DNA from: Paenibacillus sp. VTT E-133291
Lineage (GTDB): Bacteria > Bacillota > Bacilli > Paenibacillales > Paenibacillaceae
Reading direction: 5' to 3'
NCBI RefSeq assembly: GCF_002264395.1
Contig: NZ_NFVA01000014.1
Coordinates: 27,041-91,040, forward strand
Length of the DNA: 64,000 nt
The position numbers and the translations under genes are program-made. Under the pieces are notes generated by a model that saw nothing but the letters and a program-made list of their open reading frames with translations, made no database searches and was not told where the DNA came from. Below are positions 49,476 to 58,545 of the stretch, one piece after another (position 1 is the first letter of the stretch; every line of letters starts with the position of its first letter).

Positions 49476-52400
49476 ATGAGAACTTCGGAGAATAAGATTA
49501 AGTTAAGTCATTTATTATACATAGTAGTGTTTATCGGTCTGTTGATTGTGGTGCGCTGGGGCTGGCATAATCATTTTTCGTTGTCCAATCCACCTGCTGT
49601 GAAGCAAGGTGTGTTAGATTTACGTGGGGTGGATATTGAATCACTAAGCTCCTTTCCGCTGGATGGTAAATGGGAATTCTATCCTGAACAATGGGTGAAT
49701 ACTAGCAATATTGACAATGCGACGAAGGGGCAGATGCTTCAGGTGCCGGGGAACTGGACTTCTAAATTCAATCCAGCAGATCAAGAGAAAGCATATGGAT
49801 ACGGAACTTATCATTTGCGTATTCTACTGGATCAACCCTTGTCTGAGCCACTTAGCTTTTGGTTTCAATCGGTCTATACGGCTTCTGAAGTGGAGATTAA
49901 TGGAACAATTCTCTCGCGATTCGGTAAGTTATCTGAAGAGAAAGAAGGCCATGTTTCTGTCACAAAGTCATTCTTGATCAGTTATGTACCGACAGATCAG
50001 AACCAAATGGATCTATTTGTTCGAGCGTCAAATTATGGGTCTCCGTTAAAAGGAGGCATTGTTAGGTCTGTAGAGTTTGGCATTCAACATGAGATAGATA
50101 CGGTCTACTGGAATTCAATTGGCTTGCAGCTAGTTGTAGGGGTATTGCTCTTGATCCACGGGCTCTATTTACTGATTATTTATTTGATGGATGTGCGAAA
50201 AACAGAGTTGATTATTTTCTTTTCGATGATGGTCGCAGCAGCTGTATCTATTGGGGTTGAACATAATGGACTATTGTTCCGGTTTCTACAAGTTGATTTT
50301 GCCTGGACATTGAAGCTAAAGGTTCTTTCTTACACAGGCTTTTGCTTGTTTCTGTTCCTGATGGGAAGAGAGCTCTTTGGGTACCTGCGGAAAGGTAAGG
50401 CTTTTTATAGTTATATCCTCTCACTCCTCGGTTTTACTCTATTTATAATCTTTGGTCCAGAAGAGACCGTGCTGTTTTCGATCGAAAAAGGGGTCTATAT
50501 GATCCTGTATTACATTCCAGTATTTTGGACGGCTTATTATTTTATGAAAATGGTATTTATTCAAGCTGAGGGAGCTCTATTTTTATTATGTTCAGTACTA
50601 GCTGTGATTAATAATATAATGTGGGCATCTGTCTATTACGCAGGAACCTCACAATTTATGTTTTATCCAGTAGATTTAATTGCTGCACTTGCTGCCTTTT
50701 CTACCTATTGGTTTAGGAGATATTTTCATCAATCCCATCAAAATGTGCTACTGAATGCTCAATTGGCTGAATCCAACAAATTAAAGGATCGTTTTCTGGC
50801 CAATACATCTCATGAACTACGGACTCCCTTGCATGGGATTATGAATATTGCTCAGAGTGTGCTTATAAGAAAGAAACATGAACTGGATGAAGAGAGTCAA
50901 CGCGACATGGAACTGCTAATAATGGTCAGTCGGCGGATGTCGCTCATGCTGAACGATTTGCTAGATGTAGTGAGATTGCAGGATAAACGGATTGTGATGA
51001 ACATCAAGGTGGTGCAAGTAAGGTCCTTGGCTGAGGGTGTGCTGGATATGTTACGCTTCCTGACCGGTGGGACTAAGGTGGAGCTTCGCATGGACATTAA
51101 TGAGGATTTGCCGTGTGTATATGCTGATGAGGAGCGATTGGTACAGATTCTGATTAATCTAGTTCATAATGCGCTTAAGTTCACCGAACAGGGAAGTGTT
51201 GTACTGTCAGCAGAACTAGTGGATGGGCAGGTATGGATCCATGTCACGGATACAGGAATTGGTATGGATGAGGCATTGAGAAAGCGTGTATTTATGCGTT
51301 ATGAACAAGGAGCTTACGGTGAAGGTGGTATCGGTCTGGGTCTTAGTATTTGTAAAGAGTTGGTTGAGCTGCACGGTAGTGAATTATTATTGCAATCGCA
51401 GCCGGGCAAGGGAAGTAAGTTCAGCTTCAAATTACCTGTAGTTAATGAGAGTGTACAGTCTTCCATTTCTGATGTCCATATAGAAAAAGATGCGGACTCA
51501 CTGTCACCTTTCAGTGAATGGATCACTGCTGAAGCTTCTACTATGGTGGCCGCCACCTATTCCACGAAGGAAGTAGAGCCACTCTCGAAGCTTGATACAG
51601 ACGCTGATATTATTCGTGTTCTGGCGGTTGACGATGATTCGGTCAATTTAAAAGTTTTGCAAAATATTTTGTCAGATGGAACCTATCAGATAGTTACTAC
51701 GACTTCTGCACGTGAAGCGCTGGATAAGTTAAACAATGAACGATTCGATCTGATCATCGCTGATGTGATGATGCCGGGTATGTCTGGTTATGAAATGACA
51801 AGATTAGTCCGCGAGCGGTTTACAATGTATGAATTGCCAATTATTCTACTGACTGCACGCAGTGAACGGGAAGATGTCTATGCAGGCTTCTTGGCTGGAG
51901 CAAACGACTATGTTACCAAGCCGGTAGATGCAATGGAGTTGAAGTATCGTGCCTTATCTCTTTCATCTATGAAGCGGGCGGTCAATGACCGGTTGAGGAT
52001 GGAGGGTGCTTATTTACAAGCGCAGATCCATCCACACTTTCTCTTCAATACACTGAATTCGATCATGTCCTTAAGTGACTTTGATACTGCCAAAATGAGA
52101 GAGCTATCAGATGCGTTCACAACTTATCTGCGCATAAGTTTTGACTTCTTAAATGCAGGGAAGCTCGTTACGCTGTCACAGGAGCTTGAACTGGTGGAGA
52201 ATTATATATATATCCAGCAGCAGCGTTTTGAGGAGAGACTCCATGTGAAATGGGAAGTAGATGCGAATCTTGAAATGTTGATGCCTCCGCTTACGATTCA
52301 ACCTCTGGTTGAGAATGCTGTTCGACATGGCGTTTTAAGTCGGGCTAAAGGTGGAACACTGCGTATTCACATTGAGACACGTGCGGATGCTGTCCATTTT

Positions 52401-52598
52401 AACATTGTAGACACAGGGTTGGGAATGGACGAAGCTCAAGTCAGCAGGCTGTTAGATCCAAAAGGCTATAAGAATCAAGGTATTGGACTCCTTAATACGG
52501 ATAGAAGATTGACACAACTATATGGACGTGGCTTGCAAATTCAAAGTGTCCCTGGTTTGGGAACGACGGTGTCATTTATCATTCCTGATAAAGATTGA
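49476..52598 (+). CDS. Hybrid sensor protein: 7TMR-DISM sensor, HisKA kinase, receiver, and LytS-type kinase
   Basis: 1040 residues from ATG 49476 (GAGG upstream; a GTG at 49425 has no SD). One N-terminal helix; an extracellular jelly-roll-like domain (about 40-200, with LDGKWEFYPEQW and VPGNWTS); seven membrane helices (about 210-430); HisKA with NTSHELRTPLHGI; a first HATPase domain with DTGIGM and GGIGLGLSICKEL; a receiver with VDDDSVNLK, phospho-acceptor in ADVMMPGMSG and YVTKPVD; then a His_kinase module with IHPHFLFNTLNSIM and a second HATPase with QPLVENAVRHG. Two kinase modules on one chain imply an internal relay. No partner regulator gene adjoins it. Confidence 0.85.
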   Translation: MRTSENKIKLSHLLYIVVFIGLLIVVRWGWHNHFSLSNPPAVKQGVLDLRGVDIESLSSFPLDGKWEFYPEQWVNTSNIDNATKGQMLQVPGNWTSKFNPADQEKAYGYGTYHLRILLDQPLSEPLSFWFQSVYTASEVEINGTILSRFGKLSEEKEGHVSVTKSFLISYVPTDQNQMDLFVRASNYGSPLKGGIVRSVEFGIQHEIDTVYWNSIGLQLVVGVLLLIHGLYLLIIYLMDVRKTELIIFFSMMVAAAVSIGVEHNGLLFRFLQVDFAWTLKLKVLSYTGFCLFLFLMGRELFGYLRKGKAFYSYILSLLGFTLFIIFGPEETVLFSIEKGVYMILYYIPVFWTAYYFMKMVFIQAEGALFLLCSVLAVINNIMWASVYYAGTSQFMFYPVDLIAALAAFSTYWFRRYFHQSHQNVLLNAQLAESNKLKDRFLANTSHELRTPLHGIMNIAQSVLIRKKHELDEESQRDMELLIMVSRRMSLMLNDLLDVVRLQDKRIVMNIKVVQVRSLAEGVLDMLRFLTGGTKVELRMDINEDLPCVYADEERLVQILINLVHNALKFTEQGSVVLSAELVDGQVWIHVTDTGIGMDEALRKRVFMRYEQGAYGEGGIGLGLSICKELVELHGSELLLQSQPGKGSKFSFKLPVVNESVQSSISDVHIEKDADSLSPFSEWITAEASTMVAATYSTKEVEPLSKLDTDADIIRVLAVDDDSVNLKVLQNILSDGTYQIVTTTSAREALDKLNNERFDLIIADVMMPGMSGYEMTRLVRERFTMYELPIILLTARSEREDVYAGFLAGANDYVTKPVDAMELKYRALSLSSMKRAVNDRLRMEGAYLQAQIHPHFLFNTLNSIMSLSDFDTAKMRELSDAFTTYLRISFDFLNAGKLVTLSQELELVENYIYIQQQRFEERLHVKWEVDANLEMLMPPLTIQPLVENAVRHGVLSRAKGGTLRIHIETRADAVHFNIVDTGLGMDEAQVSRLLDPKGYKNQGIGLLNTDRRLTQLYGRGLQIQSVPGLGTTVSFIIPDKD

Positions 52599-52606
52599 TT
52601 GTGATC

Positions 52607-52636
52607 AAGGGGTAACTCCTTGGAGTTATCCCTTTT
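52607..52636 (+). terminator. Rho-independent terminator
   Basis: GGGTAACTCC/GGAGTTATCCC stem followed by TTTTT. Confidence 0.8.
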
Positions 52637-52771
52637 TGGTGGTTTGTTTAGGAAATTATGTGATTATTTCAATATTGTTGCATCATTGATTGTAAAAATA
52701 AAAGCTACCTGCCATTATTACAGAGAAAGGAAAATTTGTAATCGAAAATCATTCATGATAGGAGAATTAGA

Positions 52772-53368
52772 ATGACTAATAACTTATTTGTAAACGAAAC
52801 AAGAGAACAACTGATCTGGATGAATCGTCCCGAAACCTGGAAATTTACAGATTTAGATGAACTGACATTAATAGCACCTCCCAAATCAGACTTTTTCCAA
52901 GACCCGGCAGGTAAACATTTCGCAAGCTCAGCGCCATTTTTATCTACCCCTGTGGGTACTTCCTTTGAAATGACGACCAGAATTAGTGTCAATATGCGGC
53001 ATAAATATGATTCAGGATGCCTCATGTTTATGATGGACCATTATAACTGGGCCAAGATTTGCTTTGAGTTTGACGGACAGTATCCCATAATCGTGTCTGT
53101 GGTAACCAGAGAAGGAATGTCAGATGATTGTAACTCCGTACAAGTTGGTGTAGATAATCCATATTTGCGTATCACCAAGCAAAATCATTGTGTTACTTTC
53201 TCCTATTCAGAGGACGGAGCGAACTGGTCACTGATCCGATATTTTGGAATGAATGAAGGTGCTGAATGCGTAGCTGGTGTTGTCGCACAATCTCCCCAAG
53301 GTGAAGGCTGTTCAGTGAAATTCGACTATTTGAGTTTGTCGGAATCGAAGGCTGAAAGCCGCTTCTAA
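52772..53368 (+). CDS. DUF1349 (YesU-like) jelly-roll protein
   Basis: 198 residues, all-beta: DFFQDPAGKHFASSAPFL near residue 41, a central MMDHYNWAKICFEFDG, and a repeated beta pattern ending FDYLSLSES. This is the DUF1349 concanavalin-like fold found in YesU and other sugar-related proteins. Cytoplasmic by lack of signal peptide. A good AGGAG precedes the ATG. No enzymatic residues are known for the family. It is monocistronic: its own terminator lies at 53441. Confidence 0.8.
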   Translation: MTNNLFVNETREQLIWMNRPETWKFTDLDELTLIAPPKSDFFQDPAGKHFASSAPFLSTPVGTSFEMTTRISVNMRHKYDSGCLMFMMDHYNWAKICFEFDGQYPIIVSVVTREGMSDDCNSVQVGVDNPYLRITKQNHCVTFSYSEDGANWSLIRYFGMNEGAECVAGVVAQSPQGEGCSVKFDYLSLSESKAESRF

Positions 53369-53440
53369 ATGATTTTGGCAATTTTCGTCGAAGGATGAGT
53401 TGCTCGATTTGCGATAGTACAGTGAACATATTTGTATGTG

Positions 53441-53461
53441 GCCGCGTAATCGCGGCTTTTT
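53441..53461 (+). terminator. Rho-independent terminator
   Basis: GCCGCG-TAAT-CGCGGC followed by TTTTT. Confidence 0.85.
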
Positions 53462-53603
53462 GCATGATAAAAACCATGATTGAATAAATAAGGAGACAGC
53501 TATCCGTATTTAATTAAAGTACAGAGTCAATTTAATAAAACAAATCGAGAAGCCGATAAATAATAGGATGCTTTCAATAAAAAACAGGGAGAATTATTAT
53601 AAG

Positions 53604-55040
53604 ATGTTAAAAGAGAGAAAAAAAGGTTATTTCGTATTTGGTCTTCTGATTACGGCATTTATTATGGTTTATGGAAGCTTTGCTCCACAAGTAGCGGTAG
53701 CTCAGACAAGCATTCCAACTACAGCAGCAGGTTATGATGTTGTTGTCATTGGCAGTGAGATTCAAGGTGTTTTACTGGCCAGAGAGGCCAAGAACTTGGG
53801 CTTAAAAGTGATGATCTTAGATCCTCGAAGTAAGCCAGGCGGTGAATTGATTCAAGGGCAGATGTTTTTCCTGGATGATGTGAACGACAATAAGAAGCGG
53901 AGTCTCGTGCAAGGGGAAATGAAAGATCTGTTCACAGCTTATAAGGCTGGATCTATACGTAAAAAGGAAGATTTCGAGAAATATTTCAACAAAGTAATTA
54001 AAGGGATTCCTTTAAAAAGTGGAATTGTCATTGATGCCGTTGCTACTGTTCCATCAAGTAAAGATAAGGCACTAAAGACTCTTACATATCATTCTAAGGA
54101 TGGCACTCAAACTACTATACAGTCTAAATACTGGGTTGAAAATACAGATTTTAATGCGCTAAGCAGTCACTTGCAGGTTAAACGAATTCCAGGTATGGAA
54201 AGTATTTATAAGGGGAAACAAGCGGATTATATGGCGGCCACTTATATGTTGAATTTCAAAAATGTAGACTGGAACCGACTGCATCAAGCCATTCTGGAAG
54301 ATTATCCATTAACGAATGTTCGTAACAAATATGGCCCTAACACCTACGTCGATTGGAATTTCGCCACAGGGTTCAGCAATATTACCAATAAGTTCAAAGC
54401 GGATAACAGTGATCTTAAGCTTCGTGGACTGAATGCAACGAACCAGAAGAATGGACAGGTTATTATAAACGGCCTTCTTATTTATAACGTGAATCCTGCT
54501 GATCCGAAGTCTGTTCAATCTGCGATTACAAAGGCTAGAGCCGCAGCCCCTAGTATATTAGCTTTTTTACGCAGTAATATACCTGGATTCTCCAAAGCAG
54601 AGCTTAATGGATTTCCTGAGTATCTTTATATTCGCGATTACAACCGTCATGAGACTAATTATGTGCTTGAGTATTCTGATCTAATGAATGGGACGATGTT
54701 CTGGGATAATGTCAGCATTGGCGGTTATTCCATCGATCTTCAAGGAACTAAAACGATTCCTACCGGAATTGGCTTTGGTAAACCGGACCGTTATGGTTTA
54801 CCTTTACGCTCTTTTGAATTGAAATCTTATGACAATGTGCTAGTAGTGGGGAAAAATGTAGGAGCTAATATTAAGGCTTACGGCAGCGCCCGCATCATGC
54901 CAACGACCGCTCTGGCGGCACAGACCATCGGGATTATCCTTGGCAAGGAGAGTAAGCGTTTAGCGGATCTAACGCCTGCTGATTTTGAGCGAATTCATAA
55001 ATATTTGGAAAAGGATTATAAGATTACACTGAAGAAATAG
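53604..55040 (+). CDS. Exported FAD-dependent oxidoreductase
   Basis: 478 residues from ATG 53604 (GGGAGA upstream; ATG 53568 lacks an SD). An N-terminal signal peptide or anchor (about 7-32, ending VAVAQ) precedes an FAD-binding Rossmann domain, where the first glycine motif reads VVVIGSEIQGVLLAREAK: GxExxG instead of GxGxxG, as in the FAD_oxidored (PF12831-like) family. The C-terminal FAD contact is NVLVVGKNVGANIKAYGSAR with MPTTALAAQTIG. A flavoenzyme exported by the Sec-type signal is uncommon, since FAD-loaded proteins usually need Tat; no twin-arginine is seen. Substrate unknown. Monocistronic and convergent with the Lpl binding protein gene. Confidence 0.78.
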   Translation: MLKERKKGYFVFGLLITAFIMVYGSFAPQVAVAQTSIPTTAAGYDVVVIGSEIQGVLLAREAKNLGLKVMILDPRSKPGGELIQGQMFFLDDVNDNKKRSLVQGEMKDLFTAYKAGSIRKKEDFEKYFNKVIKGIPLKSGIVIDAVATVPSSKDKALKTLTYHSKDGTQTTIQSKYWVENTDFNALSSHLQVKRIPGMESIYKGKQADYMAATYMLNFKNVDWNRLHQAILEDYPLTNVRNKYGPNTYVDWNFATGFSNITNKFKADNSDLKLRGLNATNQKNGQVIINGLLIYNVNPADPKSVQSAITKARAAAPSILAFLRSNIPGFSKAELNGFPEYLYIRDYNRHETNYVLEYSDLMNGTMFWDNVSIGGYSIDLQGTKTIPTGIGFGKPDRYGLPLRSFELKSYDNVLVVGKNVGANIKAYGSARIMPTTALAAQTIGIILGKESKRLADLTPADFERIHKYLEKDYKITLKK

Positions 55041-55083
55041 AACTGTAGATTAGAGATTGAAAGTTAATACGGTTTATACAAAA

Positions 55084-55115
55084 ACAAGCCGGAGCGAATG
55101 CACGCTCCGGCTTGT
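55084..55115. terminator. Terminator between convergent genes
   Basis: A 13-bp perfect stem ACAAGCCGGAGCG/CGCTCCGGCTTGT with a 6-base loop. The A run on its left gives a T run for the minus-strand transcript; the plus-strand T run is weak. Confidence 0.85.
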
Positions 55116-55133
55116 TCCTATGGTTGTTAAAGT

Positions 55134-56825
55134 TTATTTCGTGGTTACTGGCGCGGATACAGACTTGAACCAATCGTTAACTTCTTTGGTGATTTGGTCA
55201 CCGCCATTGGATTTCCAATTGGCAACGAATTGGTCAAAGGAGTCTACTGGCAGTTTGCCATAAATAATTTTGTTGAAAGTTTCCATTTCAGACTGACGAA
55301 GCAGGTTCCATTTGGAAACCATCGTTGGTGTAGCAGCACCAGTAAAGTAGTTTTGTTTACGAACGTCTAGTTGTGACATAACCACTTTTCCTGCCGCCCA
55401 GTTTTCTGGTTTACGGAACTCTGCCATTTGTTTCTCATAAGGTGTTACAGGTGTCTCGCCGTCAGCAAGTTTAACCAAAGTCTTCATAAACAGATCAGGA
55501 ATACGGGCCGGACCTGTTAAGAATGGGAATTCATTGGAGAAGTCTTTAATCTTGTCTTTATCACTTGTTGGTTGTCCATCAATCATATCCCAGTCATAAC
55601 CCTTAGCAAAGCCATATTCATATTGACTGCCTGCAGCAGGGTTAGCTAAATTATCAAGCAAGTAGTTATAGTACAAGAAAATTGCTTCTGGATGCTTAGC
55701 ATCTTTGTTAATCATGATACTAGCATTTACACCGGAATTCTGCCATTTGGTTCCAATCAAACCATCGGGTCCTGCTGGAACCGGATAGCCTTTAATCTTC
55801 GCTCCAGGTACATTCTTCATAAGATCGGGAGCAGGCCAGTCTGGAACCCAGTTGGCGCCTGGCAGAATACCAGCTGCACCTTTCGTGAAGCTCTCAGCGG
55901 ATTTACCTTCATCCCAAAGGGCGGAGTCCGTGTGAATATATCCTTTATCCATCCATTCGCTAAGCTTTGCGAGTGCTTGCTTAGCACCTGGGTTAATGGA
56001 ACCATATTCAAGATTGCCATCTTTATCTTTGTTCCATTGTTCCTCAATTGTACCGTATGCCCCGAATAACCAGTCTAGTTGGCCCATCCAGGTATTTGTG
56101 TTGTTTTTCAAAGAAATTGCAAGCGGGTACACATCTTTAGGCGCTAAGCCATCAGGGTTTTCGTTCTTAAATTTGTCCATGATGTTCTCAAGATCGGCGA
56201 TGGTCTTAGGCGCTTCCAGCTTCAGCTTTTCCATCCAATCTTCACGTAACCACAAGAGCGTATCATCATTGTCGGTATATTCAAGGATCGGCAAATTATA
56301 TTTCTTACCGTCTTTAGTGAATGGGTACCAAAGTTCTGGATGTGCTGCAACGTGATCTTTCAGAATTTTGTTTGCATACTTATCAAACAACTCATCGATA
56401 GCGATGAACTGACCGGAATCAATAAGCTGATTGGTCAATACTGCGTTAGTTGGTGCAAAAACGAAATCAGGAAGCTTTTCGCCGGAAGCAATGGCAAGTT
56501 GAAGCTTTTGTCTGTATTGATCGTCATTTGCAGGATACCAAGTATCTTTATGCTTCATACCCAATGTTTCAAGCATCCAGCGATCGTGAACGTTGTTTTC
56601 TTTGGTATCACCTTGAACATACTTCTTAGGCATCAATACGGCACTGAACTCGATCGGTGGATCGTATTTGCCTTTTGCGAAAGCAGCATCTGCTTCGGAT
56701 TGGGTATTATTGGTAGCGTTACCATTTTTGGCGTTCTCATTAGATGTGCCGCTACTGCCACATGCTGTGAGAGTGATAAGTGCTGTGACCGTGAGAAGCG
56801 ACCACATTTTCTTGAACTTGATCAT
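55134..56825 (-). CDS. LplA-type sugar-binding lipoprotein
   Basis: 563 residues with lipobox LTAC (Cys near residue 22), an Asn/Ser-rich linker, and a large family-1-type binding fold; segments LWLREDWMEKLKLEAPKTI and YDWDMIDGQPTSDKDKI are typical of the LplA/YtcQ group for plant or wall oligosaccharides. It lies 105 bases downstream of the YesN-type regulator gene on the same strand, with AATTGAAGAATG and a weak SD. The matching permeases are divergently encoded at 60501-62351. The substrate cannot be told, as no glycoside hydrolase is adjacent. Confidence 0.88.
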   Translation of the reverse strand: MIKFKKMWSLLTVTALITLTACGSSGTSNENAKNGNATNNTQSEADAAFAKGKYDPPIEFSAVLMPKKYVQGDTKENNVHDRWMLETLGMKHKDTWYPANDDQYRQKLQLAIASGEKLPDFVFAPTNAVLTNQLIDSGQFIAIDELFDKYANKILKDHVAAHPELWYPFTKDGKKYNLPILEYTDNDDTLLWLREDWMEKLKLEAPKTIADLENIMDKFKNENPDGLAPKDVYPLAISLKNNTNTWMGQLDWLFGAYGTIEEQWNKDKDGNLEYGSINPGAKQALAKLSEWMDKGYIHTDSALWDEGKSAESFTKGAAGILPGANWVPDWPAPDLMKNVPGAKIKGYPVPAGPDGLIGTKWQNSGVNASIMINKDAKHPEAIFLYYNYLLDNLANPAAGSQYEYGFAKGYDWDMIDGQPTSDKDKIKDFSNEFPFLTGPARIPDLFMKTLVKLADGETPVTPYEKQMAEFRKPENWAAGKVVMSQLDVRKQNYFTGAATPTMVSKWNLLRQSEMETFNKIIYGKLPVDSFDQFVANWKSNGGDQITKEVNDWFKSVSAPVTTK

Positions 56826-56930
56826 TCTTCAATTCCCCCTACTGTGTATGATCTTTACAAGTGTAACTTTAACAACTTGTCGGGGATGTCATCTATATGA
56901 GATTTTTAGTTTCGATAGGACTCTATCATG

Positions 56931-58541
56931 TTATTTGTTAGTATCTCTATATTCCTGCGGCGTTACCCCAAACTGCCGTTTGAATACTTTGATAAAATAA
57001 GCAGGGTCCATATATCCAATCTCCATGCTGATTTCATAGACTTTTTTATTGGTGGTCTTCAGTTTATGACAGGCACGATCCATCCGCAAGCGCGAGATAT
57101 AATCGCTAATGCCTTCACCTGTTTCGATCTTATAAATTTTTGATAAATGGGTGGGATGGAGATTTACATGGTCAGCCAGAACACGTAATGATACATCATC
57201 ATGCAAGTTCTTATCCGTATAATCTTGAATTTTCTTCACATACTCGGAACGGATATCTTTGATTTCGTTGGATGTGCCTTCTTTTAGATTAGCTAGAATA
57301 CTTAGCGACCATTTTCTCAGTTTACTAATACTGGTAAAAGCATCCCCGCTCTGCAACGCTTCTATGTCGGTCCCCATTAAGTTTGCCAGTGTATGACCAT
57401 TGCGATGTGCAAGATTCGTGAAAGAAGCTGTAATTAAAAAACCAGCCTCCATGCAATGCTCCCAGGATTCAGACCATTTCTCATCCAGCTCGGCACAGAC
57501 GGCAAGTAATTTCTCTTCGGCCGCATCCCAATGTCCACTCTCCAATAGATGAATCAAAGTTGGAGGGGTATAAAGAGCGTCTAAAGGCCCGTGTGCTGAG
57601 GGAAGCTCTAAGTCACTAACCCGCATAATGAATTCTCGCTCATCTCCGACAATTTGGCGGAAAGAAGAGGAGGCCTGATGGAAACGATTCGATAGCTGCT
57701 CAGGAAACTTGAACCACTCCGTGATTACAATGGATAGTGAGCCTTTCAGAAATTGCTTAACCTTATATTGAAGTTGTAGAGAAAGCTTCTCTAATATGGA
57801 TTCTTTTCCAAGGTCAGTTCCTTGTTCTTTAAGCTGGAGCAGAAACACGAGATATCCATGTTCCTCTTTAACGCCCCAGACTTCCATAAATTCTCCCATA
57901 ATCTCTTCAGCCATATTAATAATCGCATATTCAATTAAGGTTTGATCGGTATTATCAAATTCTCTGAATTCTTCTTCCATTCGTACCAGCATCAATGCGG
58001 ATTCTCCGGATTGGAAGGGCAGATCGTAACTCACGAGCTTCCGTTCCCATTCACCGGCTTGAAAACGATGACCTTGTAAGGCATCCAGTAGCAATCGCCC
58101 CCGTAAAACAGGAAGGTTCTCCCGGAGGGTAAACTGGGTTCGTTTAAGAGAACTTATAAGCTCCCATTCAGCATTCAATTGATTGATCGCATTTTTGACG
58201 GCTCCGAGCAATTCATCATCAGTGGGCGGTTTAAGCAAGTAATCCACGGTCTTGTTCTGAAGTGCTTTTTTGGCATAATCGAATTCTGAATGGCCGGATA
58301 ATATAATACATTTAATTTTTTTGTTATGTTTTCTTATCCGCTCTATCAATTCAATTCCCGTCATTTCTGGCATTTGAATATCTGAGATTACTATATCAAT
58401 GGGATGCGTATCGATAATTTGTAGCGCCTCACGTGCGGAATAAGCTTTATGCACATGTTCAATTCCCAGCGTATGCCAGGGTTTAGTCATGGAAAGATTA
58501 TCTACCCAGTGTGCTTCGTCGTCTACTATGATCATCTGCAT
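56931..58541 (-). CDS. YesN-type response regulator with AraC DNA-binding domain
   Basis: 536 residues. Receiver domain (1-125) with VDDE, phospho-acceptor Asp54 in VISDIQMP and Lys104 in YLLKPP; a long middle region; and a C-terminal AraC double HTH (about 435-535) ending AYFIKVFKRQFGVTPQEYR. It should be phosphorylated by the kinase gene 4 bases upstream; its SD lies in the end of that gene. Likely targets are the divergent permease operon and the following binding-protein gene. Confidence 0.92.
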   Translation of the reverse strand: MQMIIVDDEAHWVDNLSMTKPWHTLGIEHVHKAYSAREALQIIDTHPIDIVISDIQMPEMTGIELIERIRKHNKKIKCIILSGHSEFDYAKKALQNKTVDYLLKPPTDDELLGAVKNAINQLNAEWELISSLKRTQFTLRENLPVLRGRLLLDALQGHRFQAGEWERKLVSYDLPFQSGESALMLVRMEEEFREFDNTDQTLIEYAIINMAEEIMGEFMEVWGVKEEHGYLVFLLQLKEQGTDLGKESILEKLSLQLQYKVKQFLKGSLSIVITEWFKFPEQLSNRFHQASSSFRQIVGDEREFIMRVSDLELPSAHGPLDALYTPPTLIHLLESGHWDAAEEKLLAVCAELDEKWSESWEHCMEAGFLITASFTNLAHRNGHTLANLMGTDIEALQSGDAFTSISKLRKWSLSILANLKEGTSNEIKDIRSEYVKKIQDYTDKNLHDDVSLRVLADHVNLHPTHLSKIYKIETGEGISDYISRLRMDRACHKLKTTNKKVYEISMEIGYMDPAYFIKVFKRQFGVTPQEYRDTNK

Positions 58542-58545
58542 GTTG

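Noticed and set aside
53441..53490. Mini-ORF beginning ATGTGGCCGCG after the DUF1349 gene
   Set aside because: It is formed by the terminator hairpin; no SD.
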